Below are positions 23,986 through 31,784 of a stretch of 64,000 nt of DNA, in pieces; the first letter of the stretch is position 1, and each line of letters begins with the position of its first letter. The notes under the pieces were generated by a model. The model saw nothing but the letters and a program-made list of their open reading frames with translations. It was not told the DNA's origin and ran no database searches. Origin of the DNA: Mycobacterium cookii (GTDB lineage: Bacteria; Actinomycetota; Actinomycetes; Mycobacteriales; Mycobacteriaceae); the NCBI RefSeq assembly GCF_010727945.1, contig NZ_AP022569.1, forward strand, positions 3,782,001 to 3,846,000, in the 5' to 3' direction. A program made the translations under genes and the position numbers.

Positions 23986-24123
23986 TCAGACCTCGTCGAG
24001 TCGCGGATACAGCACTTCCTGGGTGAGTAACAGCAGGGCCGCTGCGATCGGAATGGCCACCAGCGCACCAACAATCCCGAGCAGCGCACCGCCGATGAGG
24101 ACCCTCTGCTGCGGCGTGTTCTG
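23986..24123 (-). pseudogene. 3' remnant of an AI-2E family (PerM-type) transporter gene
   Basis: The minus frame ends with GALLGIVGALVAIPIAAALL followed by LTQEVLYPRLDEV, the last membrane segment and tail of AI-2E family permeases (usually about 350-400 residues). Only about the last 44 residues are recognisable; the frame upstream of 24123 has no family resemblance. The surrounding non-coding stretch 23959-24286 shows nothing else I can identify, so it looks like a deletion scar. Confidence 0.6.
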
Positions 24124-24286
24124 CTTGGCATCGGCCTTCGTGGACTCTAGTCGTCTGCAGACCTTCGGTGATCGGATCAGGACGAGTTCACGACTCAAAC
24201 CGTCTGTCTCGCAAGTGAATCGGCCCCGGGGCCTCGTTTGGCCGAGACCGTGTGGTCGGGAAGTGGGGATCGCCGTGGACCCGAAC

Positions 24287-24445
24287 TCAGCGCATCTTCT
24301 CCGGAATCGAATTCAACGCGTGCAGAACATGTTTCGCCAATTCGGCGGCGTCCTCGTCCTTGAGCTTGGAGTGAGCTTTGATCGTGTCTCTGACCAGTTC
24401 GAGACGAATGACATAGGGCGAGCGGAACGTGGTCGGTGAAGCCAT
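24287..24445 (-). CDS. Small conserved protein, 52 residues (DUF6307-like)
   Basis: Reading the minus strand from ATG at 24445 gives MASPTTFRSPYVIRLELVRD, continuing to KHVLHALNSIPEKMR and a TGA at 24287. An AAAAGGAC ribosome binding site sits 6-13 bases upstream. The peptide is charged, soluble and predicted helical, and recalls small actinobacterial proteins grouped as DUF6307 (from memory, unverified). It is divergent from lipC. Function is unknown. Confidence 0.7.
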   Translation of the reverse strand: MASPTTFRSPYVIRLELVRDTIKAHSKLKDEDAAELAKHVLHALNSIPEKMR

Positions 24446-24463
24446 CGGTTTGTCCTTTTCAAG

Positions 24464-24478
24464 CGGGCATTTTGCCCG
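24464..24478. repeat. Hairpin between the 52-codon gene and lipC
   Basis: Perfect 6-base arms cgggca / tgcccg around a ttt loop. It lies 19 bases upstream of the 52-codon gene start and about 110 bases before the lipC -10 box. It may be an operator or a 5'-leader structure of the small gene; there is no T-run suggesting termination. Confidence 0.35.
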
Positions 24479-24589
24479 TAACTGAGCTGCCCGATACCTC
24501 GACGGTACGCCGATTCGCGTCGATAGGCGCGGCTGGCGCTGCCATGAACGAACTCAACGAGTTTCCGGTTTGGCCGCCGGACCGCGGGG

Positions 24590-24595
24590 TACGCT
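24590..24595 (+). promoter_or_regulatory. -10 box for leaderless lipC
   Basis: TACGCT fits the mycobacterial TANNNT -10 motif and ends 6 bases before the lipC ATG (24602), so transcription would begin at or next to the start codon. No ribosome binding site is present. This supports the 24602 start. Confidence 0.45.
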
Positions 24596-24601
24596 CCCCC
24601 G

Positions 24602-25822
24602 ATGACGGTACGACCGGCACCGCGCTTCCCTGGGCGCACCATGATCTCCAGGGCCAAATGGTTGCTACGGGCCCGTCCCGGGGACTACATGCTGGCAGCC
24701 AGCGACGCGATCGCGTCGCTACCGGTGATCGGTCGGCACCTGGAACCGCTGGGCGGAGTCACCGCGATGGGCATCTGGGGTTCCCGGTTGGCGCCCGCGA
24801 TGATGTCGTCGTCGGCAAAGTCGTGGCTAACCCCGGGCATCGGCGAGCTCAAGAAAGCCGAACGCGACCAAACTCAGGCGGTGTCCGACGCGGCGCTGCG
24901 CGGCGTGGTGTCGGCGAAAGACCTGGACATCGAGTGGCCGGCACCGGAGCGGACGCCGCCGTTCTGGCGCGCCAAGCATCACCGTCGCCATTTGCACCGC
25001 ACGTCGGTCAGGTACGGCCGGCAACCGGCGCAGTTGCTGGACGTGTGGCGTCGCAGGGACCTGCCGGTCCGGCCGGCGCCCGTGCTGATCTTTGTCCCGG
25101 GCGGCGCATGGGTGCACGGTGGCCGCCAACTTCAGGGCTATGCGCTGATGTCGCACCTGGCCGAAATGGGATGGGTGTGCCTGTCGGCCCAATACCGGGT
25201 GTCGCCGCACCACCGCTGGCCATCGCACATCACCGACGTCAAGACCGCGATCGCGTGGGCGCGGGCCAACGTGGACAAGTTCGGCGGCGACCGCAATTTC
25301 ATTGCGGTGGCGGGGTGTTCGGCCGGCGGCCATCTGTCGGCGCTGGCCGGGCTCACCGCCAACGACCCGGAGATGCAGACCGACCTGCCGGCCGGCTCGG
25401 ACACCTCGGTGGACGCCGTGGTGGGTATCTACGGACGGTACGACTGGGAGGACCGGTCGACCCCCGAGCGTGAGCAGTTCGTCGATTTCCTCGAGCGCGT
25501 GGTGGTCAAGCGCAGGATTAGTCGCCACCCACACGTTTTCCGCGACGCCTCGCCGATCGCCCGGATACACCCGGATGCGCCGCCGTTCTTGGTCATTCAC
25601 GGCAGCAGCGACAAAGTCATCCCGGTCGAGCAGGCGCGCAGCTTCGTCGAGCGGCTCAGGTCGGTATCCCGTTCGTTGGTGAGCTACGTGGAGTTGCCCG
25701 GCGCCGGACACGGATTCGACATGATCGACGGTGCACGCACCGGCGCGATGTCGACGGCGATCGGGCTGTTTCTCGGGCAGATTCATCGCAATCGGATGAT
25801 CGCTGCCAAAGAAGTTATTTAG
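24602..25822 (+). CDS. lipC: Alpha/beta-hydrolase carboxylesterase LipC (Rv0220-like)
   Basis: The 406-residue hydrolase has the oxyanion motif VPGGAWVHGG and the nucleophile elbow GCSAGG with S240. An Asp (SDKVIPVEQ) and His (GAGHGFD) complete the triad. M. tuberculosis LipC (403 residues) is nearly the same length and is likewise followed by a WS/DGAT gene; the related LipO and LipQ are less likely given this synteny. The family hydrolyses short- to medium-chain esters and can be cell-surface associated. The start at 24602 follows a -10 box with leaderless spacing; another in-frame ATG lies at 24641. Only 27 bases separate it from the next gene. Confidence 0.85.
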   Translation: MTVRPAPRFPGRTMISRAKWLLRARPGDYMLAASDAIASLPVIGRHLEPLGGVTAMGIWGSRLAPAMMSSSAKSWLTPGIGELKKAERDQTQAVSDAALRGVVSAKDLDIEWPAPERTPPFWRAKHHRRHLHRTSVRYGRQPAQLLDVWRRRDLPVRPAPVLIFVPGGAWVHGGRQLQGYALMSHLAEMGWVCLSAQYRVSPHHRWPSHITDVKTAIAWARANVDKFGGDRNFIAVAGCSAGGHLSALAGLTANDPEMQTDLPAGSDTSVDAVVGIYGRYDWEDRSTPEREQFVDFLERVVVKRRISRHPHVFRDASPIARIHPDAPPFLVIHGSSDKVIPVEQARSFVERLRSVSRSLVSYVELPGAGHGFDMIDGARTGAMSTAIGLFLGQIHRNRMIAAKEVI

Positions 25823-25836
25823 CCGCCGGCCGACTG

Positions 25837-25842
25837 TAGGGT
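25837..25842 (+). promoter_or_regulatory. -10 box for leaderless WS/DGAT transcript
   Basis: TAGGGT fits TANNNT and ends 7 bases before ATG 25850, so the WS/DGAT gene may have its own leaderless promoter inside the short gap after lipC. Confidence 0.4.
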
Positions 25843-25849
25843 CCCTCCC

Positions 25850-27268
25850 ATGAAACGGCTGAGCGGTTGGGACGCGGTACTGCTGTACAGCGAAACACCG
25901 AATGTGCACATGCACACGCTCAAGGTCGCGGTGATCGAGTTGGCCGAAGACCGTCGTGACTTCGACATCGACGCATTCCGCCGGGTGATCCACAGCCGGT
26001 TGTACAAGCTGGAGCCGTTCTGCTATCAGCTGATTGACGTCCCGCTCAAAATGCACCACCCAATGTGGCGGGAGAACGTCGACGTCGATCTGACGTATCA
26101 CGTGCGGCCGTGGCGGCTGCCCGCGCCGGGTGGCCGTCGTGAACTGGACGAGGCGATCGGCGAGATCGCCAGCACGCCGCTGGACCGCGATTATCCGCTG
26201 TGGGAGATGTATTTCGTCGAGGGGCTGGCCGACAACCGAATCGCGGTGGTCGGCAAGATCCACCATGCGCTGGCCGACGGAGTCGCGGCGGCGAATCTCC
26301 TGGCCCGCGGAATGGATCTGGCGCCCGGGCCGCAGAGTGGGGAGGTCCGGCACGCACCCGACCCGGCGCCGTCGACCGGCGAGCTGGTGCGGTCGGCGTT
26401 CGCCGATCACATGCGGCATATCGGCCGGATCCCCGCGACCATCGGCTACACCGCGAAGGGCCTCAACCGGGTGCGACGCAGCAGCCGCAAGCTGTCGCCG
26501 GAGTTGACGATGCCGTTCACCCCACCGCCGACCTTCATGAACCACATGCTCACGCCCGAACGACGCTTCGCGACAGCAACTTTGGCGTTGAGCGACATCA
26601 AGGAAACCAGCAAGGCGCTCGGCGTCACGATCAACGACATGGTGTTGGCGCTGTCCGCGGGCGCGTTACGCAAGCTGCGACTGCGCTACGACGGCGACTC
26701 CGATCACCCGCTGCTGGCGTCGGTGCCGGTGAGCTTCGACTTCTCGCCGGATCGGGTGTCGGGAAACCTGTTCACCGGAATGATGGTCGCGCTGCCCGCC
26801 GACGTCGACGATCCGGTGGAGCGGGTACGGCGCGCACACGACTACGCCGTCGAGGCCAAGGAGAGCCACCACTTGCTCGGCCCGGAGTTGGTCAGCCGGT
26901 GGGCGGCCTACTTTCCGCCGGGCCCGTCGGAGTCGCTTTTCCGTTGGCTGGCCAGCCGCGACGGTCAGAACAAGGTACTCAACCTGCCGATCTCCAACGT
27001 TCCGGGTCCTCGTGAGCATGGCCGGGTCGGCGGAGCGCTGGTGACCGAGATCTACTCTGTCGGTCCGCTCACCACCGGCAGCGGCTTGAACATCACGGTG
27101 TGGAGTTACGTTGACCAGCTGAATGTTTCGGTGCTCGCCGACGGCGCCACTGTCGACGACCCGCACGAGGTGACCTCAGCGATCATCGACGAGTTCGTCG
27201 AAATACGCCGTGCTGCAGGGCTTTCCGACACGTTGACGGTTGTCGAAGGCGCGATGGCTCAGGCCTGA
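25850..27268 (+). CDS. Wax ester synthase / diacylglycerol acyltransferase (Rv0221-like)
   Basis: The 472-residue protein has the WS/DGAT active-site motif HHxxxDG (H138, H139 to D143 in KIHHALADGVAA) and ends in the family C-terminal domain with NLPISNVPGP. These enzymes transfer acyl groups from acyl-CoA to diacylglycerol or fatty alcohols, making storage triacylglycerol or wax ester. Rv0221 (about 469 residues) is the positional counterpart. It directly follows lipC, pairing ester synthesis and hydrolysis. Its end overlaps the convergent fadD12 end by 10 bases. Acceptor preference is unknown. Confidence 0.9.
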   Translation: MKRLSGWDAVLLYSETPNVHMHTLKVAVIELAEDRRDFDIDAFRRVIHSRLYKLEPFCYQLIDVPLKMHHPMWRENVDVDLTYHVRPWRLPAPGGRRELDEAIGEIASTPLDRDYPLWEMYFVEGLADNRIAVVGKIHHALADGVAAANLLARGMDLAPGPQSGEVRHAPDPAPSTGELVRSAFADHMRHIGRIPATIGYTAKGLNRVRRSSRKLSPELTMPFTPPPTFMNHMLTPERRFATATLALSDIKETSKALGVTINDMVLALSAGALRKLRLRYDGDSDHPLLASVPVSFDFSPDRVSGNLFTGMMVALPADVDDPVERVRRAHDYAVEAKESHHLLGPELVSRWAAYFPPGPSESLFRWLASRDGQNKVLNLPISNVPGPREHGRVGGALVTEIYSVGPLTTGSGLNITVWSYVDQLNVSVLADGATVDDPHEVTSAIIDEFVEIRRAAGLSDTLTVVEGAMAQA

Positions 27269-28866
27269 GTGTCGATGTGGCTCAACAAGTCGCGGCGGGA
27301 GATCTTGCCGGTGCTGCCGCGCGGCAACTCGTCGAGGACAATGATCTCGCGAGGCACCTTGTAGTTGGCCAGGTTTTCCCGGACGTGTTGCTTGAGGTCG
27401 TCAACCGTGGCCGAATCACCTTGCGTCAGAACGACGAAGGCCGCCAACCGCTGCCCGTACTGCTCGTCGTCGACGCCCATCACGGTGGCCTCGGCGACGC
27501 CCGGGTGCAAGGCCAGTGTTTTCTCCACCTCGATCGGGTAGACGTTCTCGCCGCCGGAGACGATCATCTCGTCATCACGTCCGACCACGTACAGTCGGCC
27601 GGCCTCGTCGAGGCGGCCGACGTCACCGGATGCCATGAAGCCGTCGTGAAAATCCTTGCCCGCCCCCGAGGTGTAGCCGTCGAAACGGTTGGAGTTGCGC
27701 ACGAAGATCTGGCCGACCTCGCCGGTGGGCACCGGTCGGTGATCGCCATCCAGGATGCGAATCTCGGTGCCGACAGCGGGTTTTCCGGCGGTGTCGGGCG
27801 CGGCCCGCAGGTCTTCCGGCGTCGCGGTGGCGATCATGCCGGCCTCGGTGGCGTTGTAGTTGTTGTAGATGATGTCGCCGAATTCGTCCATGAAACGCGT
27901 GACGACGTCGGGGCGCATCCGGGATCCCGATGCGGTGGCGAATTTCAGCGACCGACCGCTGTAGCGGCGGCGCACGTCGTCGGGCAGATCCATGATCCGG
28001 TCGAACATCACCGGGACGACGCACAGCCCGGTGGCCTGATACCGGTCGACGAGGTCGAGGGTGGCTTCCGGGTCGAACTTGCGCCTGGTCGCGATCGTGC
28101 AGCCCAGCGACGCGGCGAACACCAGTTGGGAAAAGCCCCAGGCGTGAAACATCGGCGCCACCACCACCGTCGTCTCCTCGGTGTGCCACGGGACGCGGTC
28201 GAGGATCGCCTTCAGTTCGGTTGCACCGCCGCCGGAATGCTTGGCGCCCTTGGGATTACCGGTGGTGCCAGAGGTCAGCAGAATCAACCTGCCGGTGTGT
28301 TCGGTGCGGGCTGGCCGCTCGCCACGGTGGCTGGTGATCAGCTTCTCGACGGTGGTCGCGTGGCTGTCCGGATGGTCGGTCCATGCGACGACGCGGGTGG
28401 TTTCGGGTCTGTCGGCCAGCGCGCGGTCCACCGATTCGGTGAATTCCTCGTCGTAGATCACCGCGTCGGCGCCCTCGCGTTCGACCACGTCGGCCAGCGC
28501 CGGCCCGGCGAACGAGGTGTTCAGCAGCAGCACGTCGGCGCCGATCCGGTTGGCGGCGATCAACGCTTCGACGAACCCGCGATGATTGCGGCACATGATC
28601 GCCACCACCGTCGGGGTGCCACCGGGCAGGCTCTGCAGCGCTGAAGCCAACGCGTCTGCACGCTGGTCGAGCTCGCGGAACGTCAGCGAGCCGAGCTCGT
28701 CGATCAGTGCGGCACGATTCGGGCAGCGTTGCGCCGCCAACGCGAATCCCATGGTGAACGACAGACCTTCGCGACGAATCGCGGCCGCCATCCGGACGTA
28801 TTTGTCGGGCCGCAGGGGGGCGATGATTCCCGCGCGGACCAGGGTACCGAGCAGACCGAAAGCCAC
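27259..28866 (-). CDS. fadD12: Long-chain fatty-acyl-CoA/AMP ligase FadD12-like
   Basis: The 535-residue adenylate-forming enzyme has the P-loop motif LLTSGTTGNPKGAK, the YNATEAG motif and the C-terminal hinge GRDDEMIVSGGENVYP with a late catalytic Lys in GSTGKISRR. It activates a fatty acid with ATP to acyl-AMP and then acyl-CoA. The GTG start shares one base with the stop of the upstream acyltransferase gene (TAGTG). The same pair and order, Rv1428c-fadD12 (Rv1427c), occurs elsewhere in M. tuberculosis, and the length agrees. It would supply acyl-CoA to the acyltransferase and to the convergent WS/DGAT. Confidence 0.88.
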   Translation of the reverse strand: MAFGLLGTLVRAGIIAPLRPDKYVRMAAAIRREGLSFTMGFALAAQRCPNRAALIDELGSLTFRELDQRADALASALQSLPGGTPTVVAIMCRNHRGFVEALIAANRIGADVLLLNTSFAGPALADVVEREGADAVIYDEEFTESVDRALADRPETTRVVAWTDHPDSHATTVEKLITSHRGERPARTEHTGRLILLTSGTTGNPKGAKHSGGGATELKAILDRVPWHTEETTVVVAPMFHAWGFSQLVFAASLGCTIATRRKFDPEATLDLVDRYQATGLCVVPVMFDRIMDLPDDVRRRYSGRSLKFATASGSRMRPDVVTRFMDEFGDIIYNNYNATEAGMIATATPEDLRAAPDTAGKPAVGTEIRILDGDHRPVPTGEVGQIFVRNSNRFDGYTSGAGKDFHDGFMASGDVGRLDEAGRLYVVGRDDEMIVSGGENVYPIEVEKTLALHPGVAEATVMGVDDEQYGQRLAAFVVLTQGDSATVDDLKQHVRENLANYKVPREIIVLDELPRGSTGKISRRDLLSHIDTQA

Positions 28867-29672
28867 TAGCCGATGACCGGAAGCCGGCGCTGCTTGGCCA
28901 ACCCGTCGAGCGCTTTCTGCATGACGCGACGGACATGGGCGTCGACCGCGGCGATATCGGGCTCCTCGCCGAACTGCGCCGTGATGTCGATCGGCTCGAG
29001 CACCTGCATCACGATCTTGGTCGGCAGCGGCATGTTCACCGGCAGAACTGCGGACAGGCCGAACGGGAAGCCCACCGAGATGGGCAGGATCTTCACCCGC
29101 ATCAGCTTGTCCAGTCGCAACGCCTTGGCCAGTCCCATGCCGCGGGTCAGATAGAGCTGACTTTCCTGACCGCCGATGGACACCGCCGGCACGATCGGAA
29201 CGCCGGCGTTCAGCGCCGCCCGCACGTACCCGGTGCGGCCGTCGAAGTCGATGGTGTTCTCCGACAGCGTCGGTCGATAGACGTCGTAGTCACCGCCCGG
29301 GAACACCACGACGACTCCGCCGGATCGCAGTGCCTCGTCGGCGTTCTCGTGGTTGGCACGGATGAAGCCGGTGCGGCGGAAGAACTCGCCGGTCGGTCCG
29401 GTGAAGATGATGTCGTGGCTGAGCGTGTAGACCGGCCGGCCGTAGCCGAACTGCTCGTAGAACCCGGTGGCGAACACCGGTACGTCCATGGCGAAGAGCC
29501 CGCCGGAATGGTTCGACACCACCAGCGCGCCACCCGGCGGGAAAGACTCCAGGCCACGTATCTCGGCTCGGTGATAGCCCTTGATGATCGGGCGGATCCA
29601 GCCCATCACACGTTCGGTGAGCCCGGGATCCCATTTGGACAGCTCGCTGGATTCGATATCGGTTGCGGTCAA
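28866..29672 (-). CDS. Phospholipid/glycerol acyltransferase family protein (Rv1428c-like)
   Basis: The protein (268 residues from TTG 29672; 291 from ATG 29741) has an acyltransferase core with VVSNHSGGLFAMD, where His and Asp are separated by seven residues instead of the PlsC-type four, then VVFPGGDYD and VPIVPAVSIGG. This resembles the DAGAT-like/NHSGG group of acyltransferases. It probably acylates a glycerol-based lipid at the membrane. The TTG is preferred because AGGGGA precedes it, and the ATG lies in the likely promoter region of divergent echA1. The stop shares a base with the fadD12 start. Confidence 0.78.
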   Translation of the reverse strand: MTATDIESSELSKWDPGLTERVMGWIRPIIKGYHRAEIRGLESFPPGGALVVSNHSGGLFAMDVPVFATGFYEQFGYGRPVYTLSHDIIFTGPTGEFFRRTGFIRANHENADEALRSGGVVVVFPGGDYDVYRPTLSENTIDFDGRTGYVRAALNAGVPIVPAVSIGGQESQLYLTRGMGLAKALRLDKLMRVKILPISVGFPFGLSAVLPVNMPLPTKIVMQVLEPIDITAQFGEEPDIAAVDAHVRRVMQKALDGLAKQRRLPVIG

Positions 29673-29787
29673 CGCATTCCCCTGGGGTTTCAGCGCGGGT
29701 TTGGCTGTGATGCTAGCCGAGCCGCAGAGGCTGGATACCATCTCCTCGAAAGCCCGTTACACATCGAACAAGGAGCGTCACGCCGTC

Positions 29788-30567
29788 GTGAGCACTGAAG
29801 AAGCCACCGAACCCGAAGTCCTCGTCGAGCAGCGGGACCGGATCCTGATCATCACCATCAACCGGCCCAAGGCCAAGAACGCGGTCAACTCCGCGGTCGC
29901 CCATGGTTTGGCCGACGCGGTCGACAGGCTCGACCGCGACCCCGGGCTTTCGGTCGGCATCGTGACCGGGGCGGGCGGAACATTCTGCGCGGGCATGGAT
30001 CTCAAGGCGTTCGCCCGCGGCGAGGTGCCCATCGTCGAAGGCCGTGGCATGGGCTTCACCGAGCGCGGACCGGACAAGCCGCTGATCGCCGCGGTCGAGG
30101 GCTACGCACTGGCCGGCGGCACCGAGTTGGCGCTGGCCACCGACCTGATCGTGGCGTCCAAGGACGCGTCGTTCGGTATCCCCGAGGTCAAGCGCGGCCT
30201 GGTGGCCGGCGGCGGGGGACTGCTGCGACTGCCGCAGCGCATCCCGCCCGCGATCGCGATGGAGTTGGCGCTCACGGGCGAGGCCTTCACCGCCGAGCGC
30301 GCGCACGCGCTCGGCATGGTCAACGTGCTGGCCGAGCCCGGCGGTGCGCTGGACGCTGCGATCGACTTGGCCGAGCGGATCACCGTCAACGGTCCGCTGG
30401 CCGTGGCCGCCACCAAGCGGATCATCGTCGAATCCCGCGGTTGGAGTCCCGACACGCAGTTCGCCGAGCAGAACAAGATCCTGATGCCGGTGTTCTCGTC
30501 GAATGACGCCAAGGAGGGCGCCATCGCGTTCGCCGAGAAGCGGCCGGCCCAGTGGACCGGCACCTGA
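29788..30567 (+). CDS. echA1: Enoyl-CoA hydratase/isomerase EchA1 (Rv0222-like)
   Basis: The 259-residue crotonase has INRPKAKNAVN, the oxyanion-hole segments FCAGMDLKAF and GYALAGGTELAL, and FGIPEVKRGLVAGGGG with the active-site Glu region. Wording and length are very close to M. tuberculosis EchA1 (262 residues), and the gene order lipC, WS/DGAT, echA1, ALDH agrees. It would hydrate enoyl-CoA in fatty-acid or related CoA-ester breakdown. The GTG at 29788 has AAGGAG upstream (29770-29775); a TACCAT -10 box sits at 29736-29741. The frame is open further upstream without coding character. Confidence 0.88.
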   Translation: MSTEEATEPEVLVEQRDRILIITINRPKAKNAVNSAVAHGLADAVDRLDRDPGLSVGIVTGAGGTFCAGMDLKAFARGEVPIVEGRGMGFTERGPDKPLIAAVEGYALAGGTELALATDLIVASKDASFGIPEVKRGLVAGGGGLLRLPQRIPPAIAMELALTGEAFTAERAHALGMVNVLAEPGGALDAAIDLAERITVNGPLAVAATKRIIVESRGWSPDTQFAEQNKILMPVFSSNDAKEGAIAFAEKRPAQWTGT

Positions 30568-30569
30568 TC

Positions 30570-31571
30570 TCAGGCGGCCCGATCGTCCTCGAGTTGCTCG
30601 GCCTCGGCGCTGTCCTCGGCGGTGACCGGACCGGCCACCCCCGCCGACGCGTCGGTGGTGGGTACCGGCGCCAGACCCGGTTCCGGGGTGCGCATCATCG
30701 CGGCTCGGGCTTCCAGCACGTTGCCGATGAAGAAGTCGTAGAGCAGGATGCCGGCGACCGCGCCGAACAGCGGTACGAACACCGGAATCCACCAGTAGTT
30801 GGTCGTCGGCCCGTAGTCGCCCGGCAACGCCAGCTTCCCCCAACCCTCTAACCACGCGAACAGCCGCGGACCGAGTTCGCGGGCCGGGTTGAGCGCGTAG
30901 CCGGCATTGGTTCCGTAGGAGCAGCCGATCACCGCGATGATGAAGCCGATGAGCAATGGCGCCAAGTTGCCGGCCGGCGCCTGGTTGCGGTTGTCGATCA
31001 ACGCCGCGATCAGCAGCACGAGAATCGCCGTACCGACAAGTTGGTCGACGACCGGTCCGAGGTAGCCGCCGTGGAAATACGAGGCGGGGGAGGTGGCGAA
31101 AATCCCATAGGTGTCCATCGAATCAGCCCGCGACAGATGGCTGGCGGCGTTGAAGCTGTCTATCGCAGGCCGGTAGACGACGTAAACCATGGCGGCACCG
31201 CAGAAGGCGCCCGCGAGCTGCGACACCCAATAGGGAATCACGTTGCGCCACTCGAACTTCCGTGCCACTGCGAAGGCCAGCGTCACCGCGGGATTGAAAT
31301 GTGCACCGCTGATACCGCCGGAGACATATGCGGCCAGCATTACGGCGAACGCCCAGCCGAAGATGTTGATCAGCCAGTTATCTGGGCCGAACGGGACGGT
31401 CTGCCTGCCGGAACCGGGCAGGCCGACGACGTTGACCGCGCAGGTTCCCAGGCCGAGTAGCAACAACACGAAGGTGCCGAAGAACTCGGCCAGCATCGCG
31501 CCTGCGATGCCGGCACGCATCCTGGTCAGTCTGGTAGCGGTGAAGGGCGTTTGAACTGTGAAGGTCGTCAA
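30570..31571 (-). CDS. MIP-family aquaporin / glycerol facilitator
   Basis: The 333-residue membrane protein has both pore motifs of the family, HFNPAVTLAF in the first half and ALNPARELGPRL in the second, and six or more hydrophobic helices. An acidic residue after NPAR (Glu here, Asp in GlpF) leans towards a glycerol-type channel, though water transport is possible. The C-terminus carries an acidic, Ala/Glu-rich tail. The start is TTG at 31571; an in-frame ATG at 31520 is an alternative and neither has a strong ribosome binding site. It converges on echA1 with 2 bases between stops. Confidence 0.87.
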   Translation of the reverse strand: MTTFTVQTPFTATRLTRMRAGIAGAMLAEFFGTFVLLLLGLGTCAVNVVGLPGSGRQTVPFGPDNWLINIFGWAFAVMLAAYVSGGISGAHFNPAVTLAFAVARKFEWRNVIPYWVSQLAGAFCGAAMVYVVYRPAIDSFNAASHLSRADSMDTYGIFATSPASYFHGGYLGPVVDQLVGTAILVLLIAALIDNRNQAPAGNLAPLLIGFIIAVIGCSYGTNAGYALNPARELGPRLFAWLEGWGKLALPGDYGPTTNYWWIPVFVPLFGAVAGILLYDFFIGNVLEARAAMMRTPEPGLAPVPTTDASAGVAGPVTAEDSAEAEQLEDDRAA

Positions 31572-31784
31572 GGTGGGATCCCCGAACTCATTTGTAGTTG
31601 GTTGGTCTACTTCTTGCGGCCTCGCGTCCGGGTAGCCGATCGATTTTCAGGTAAACGCCCAAGCGGGTGTGGCGTCCACCACGCCCAGCGGTGGGATAGT
31701 TGCATCATCTAAACTATGGGCCTTGGCGCGGCATGACACTTTTGGCAAGCTTTGTAACGTATTGACCCCACAGAAAGTGCGAGC

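Noticed and set aside
24827..26545. 572-codon minus-strand open frame
   Set aside because: Antisense to lipC and the WS/DGAT gene, whose catalytic motifs are intact on the plus strand.
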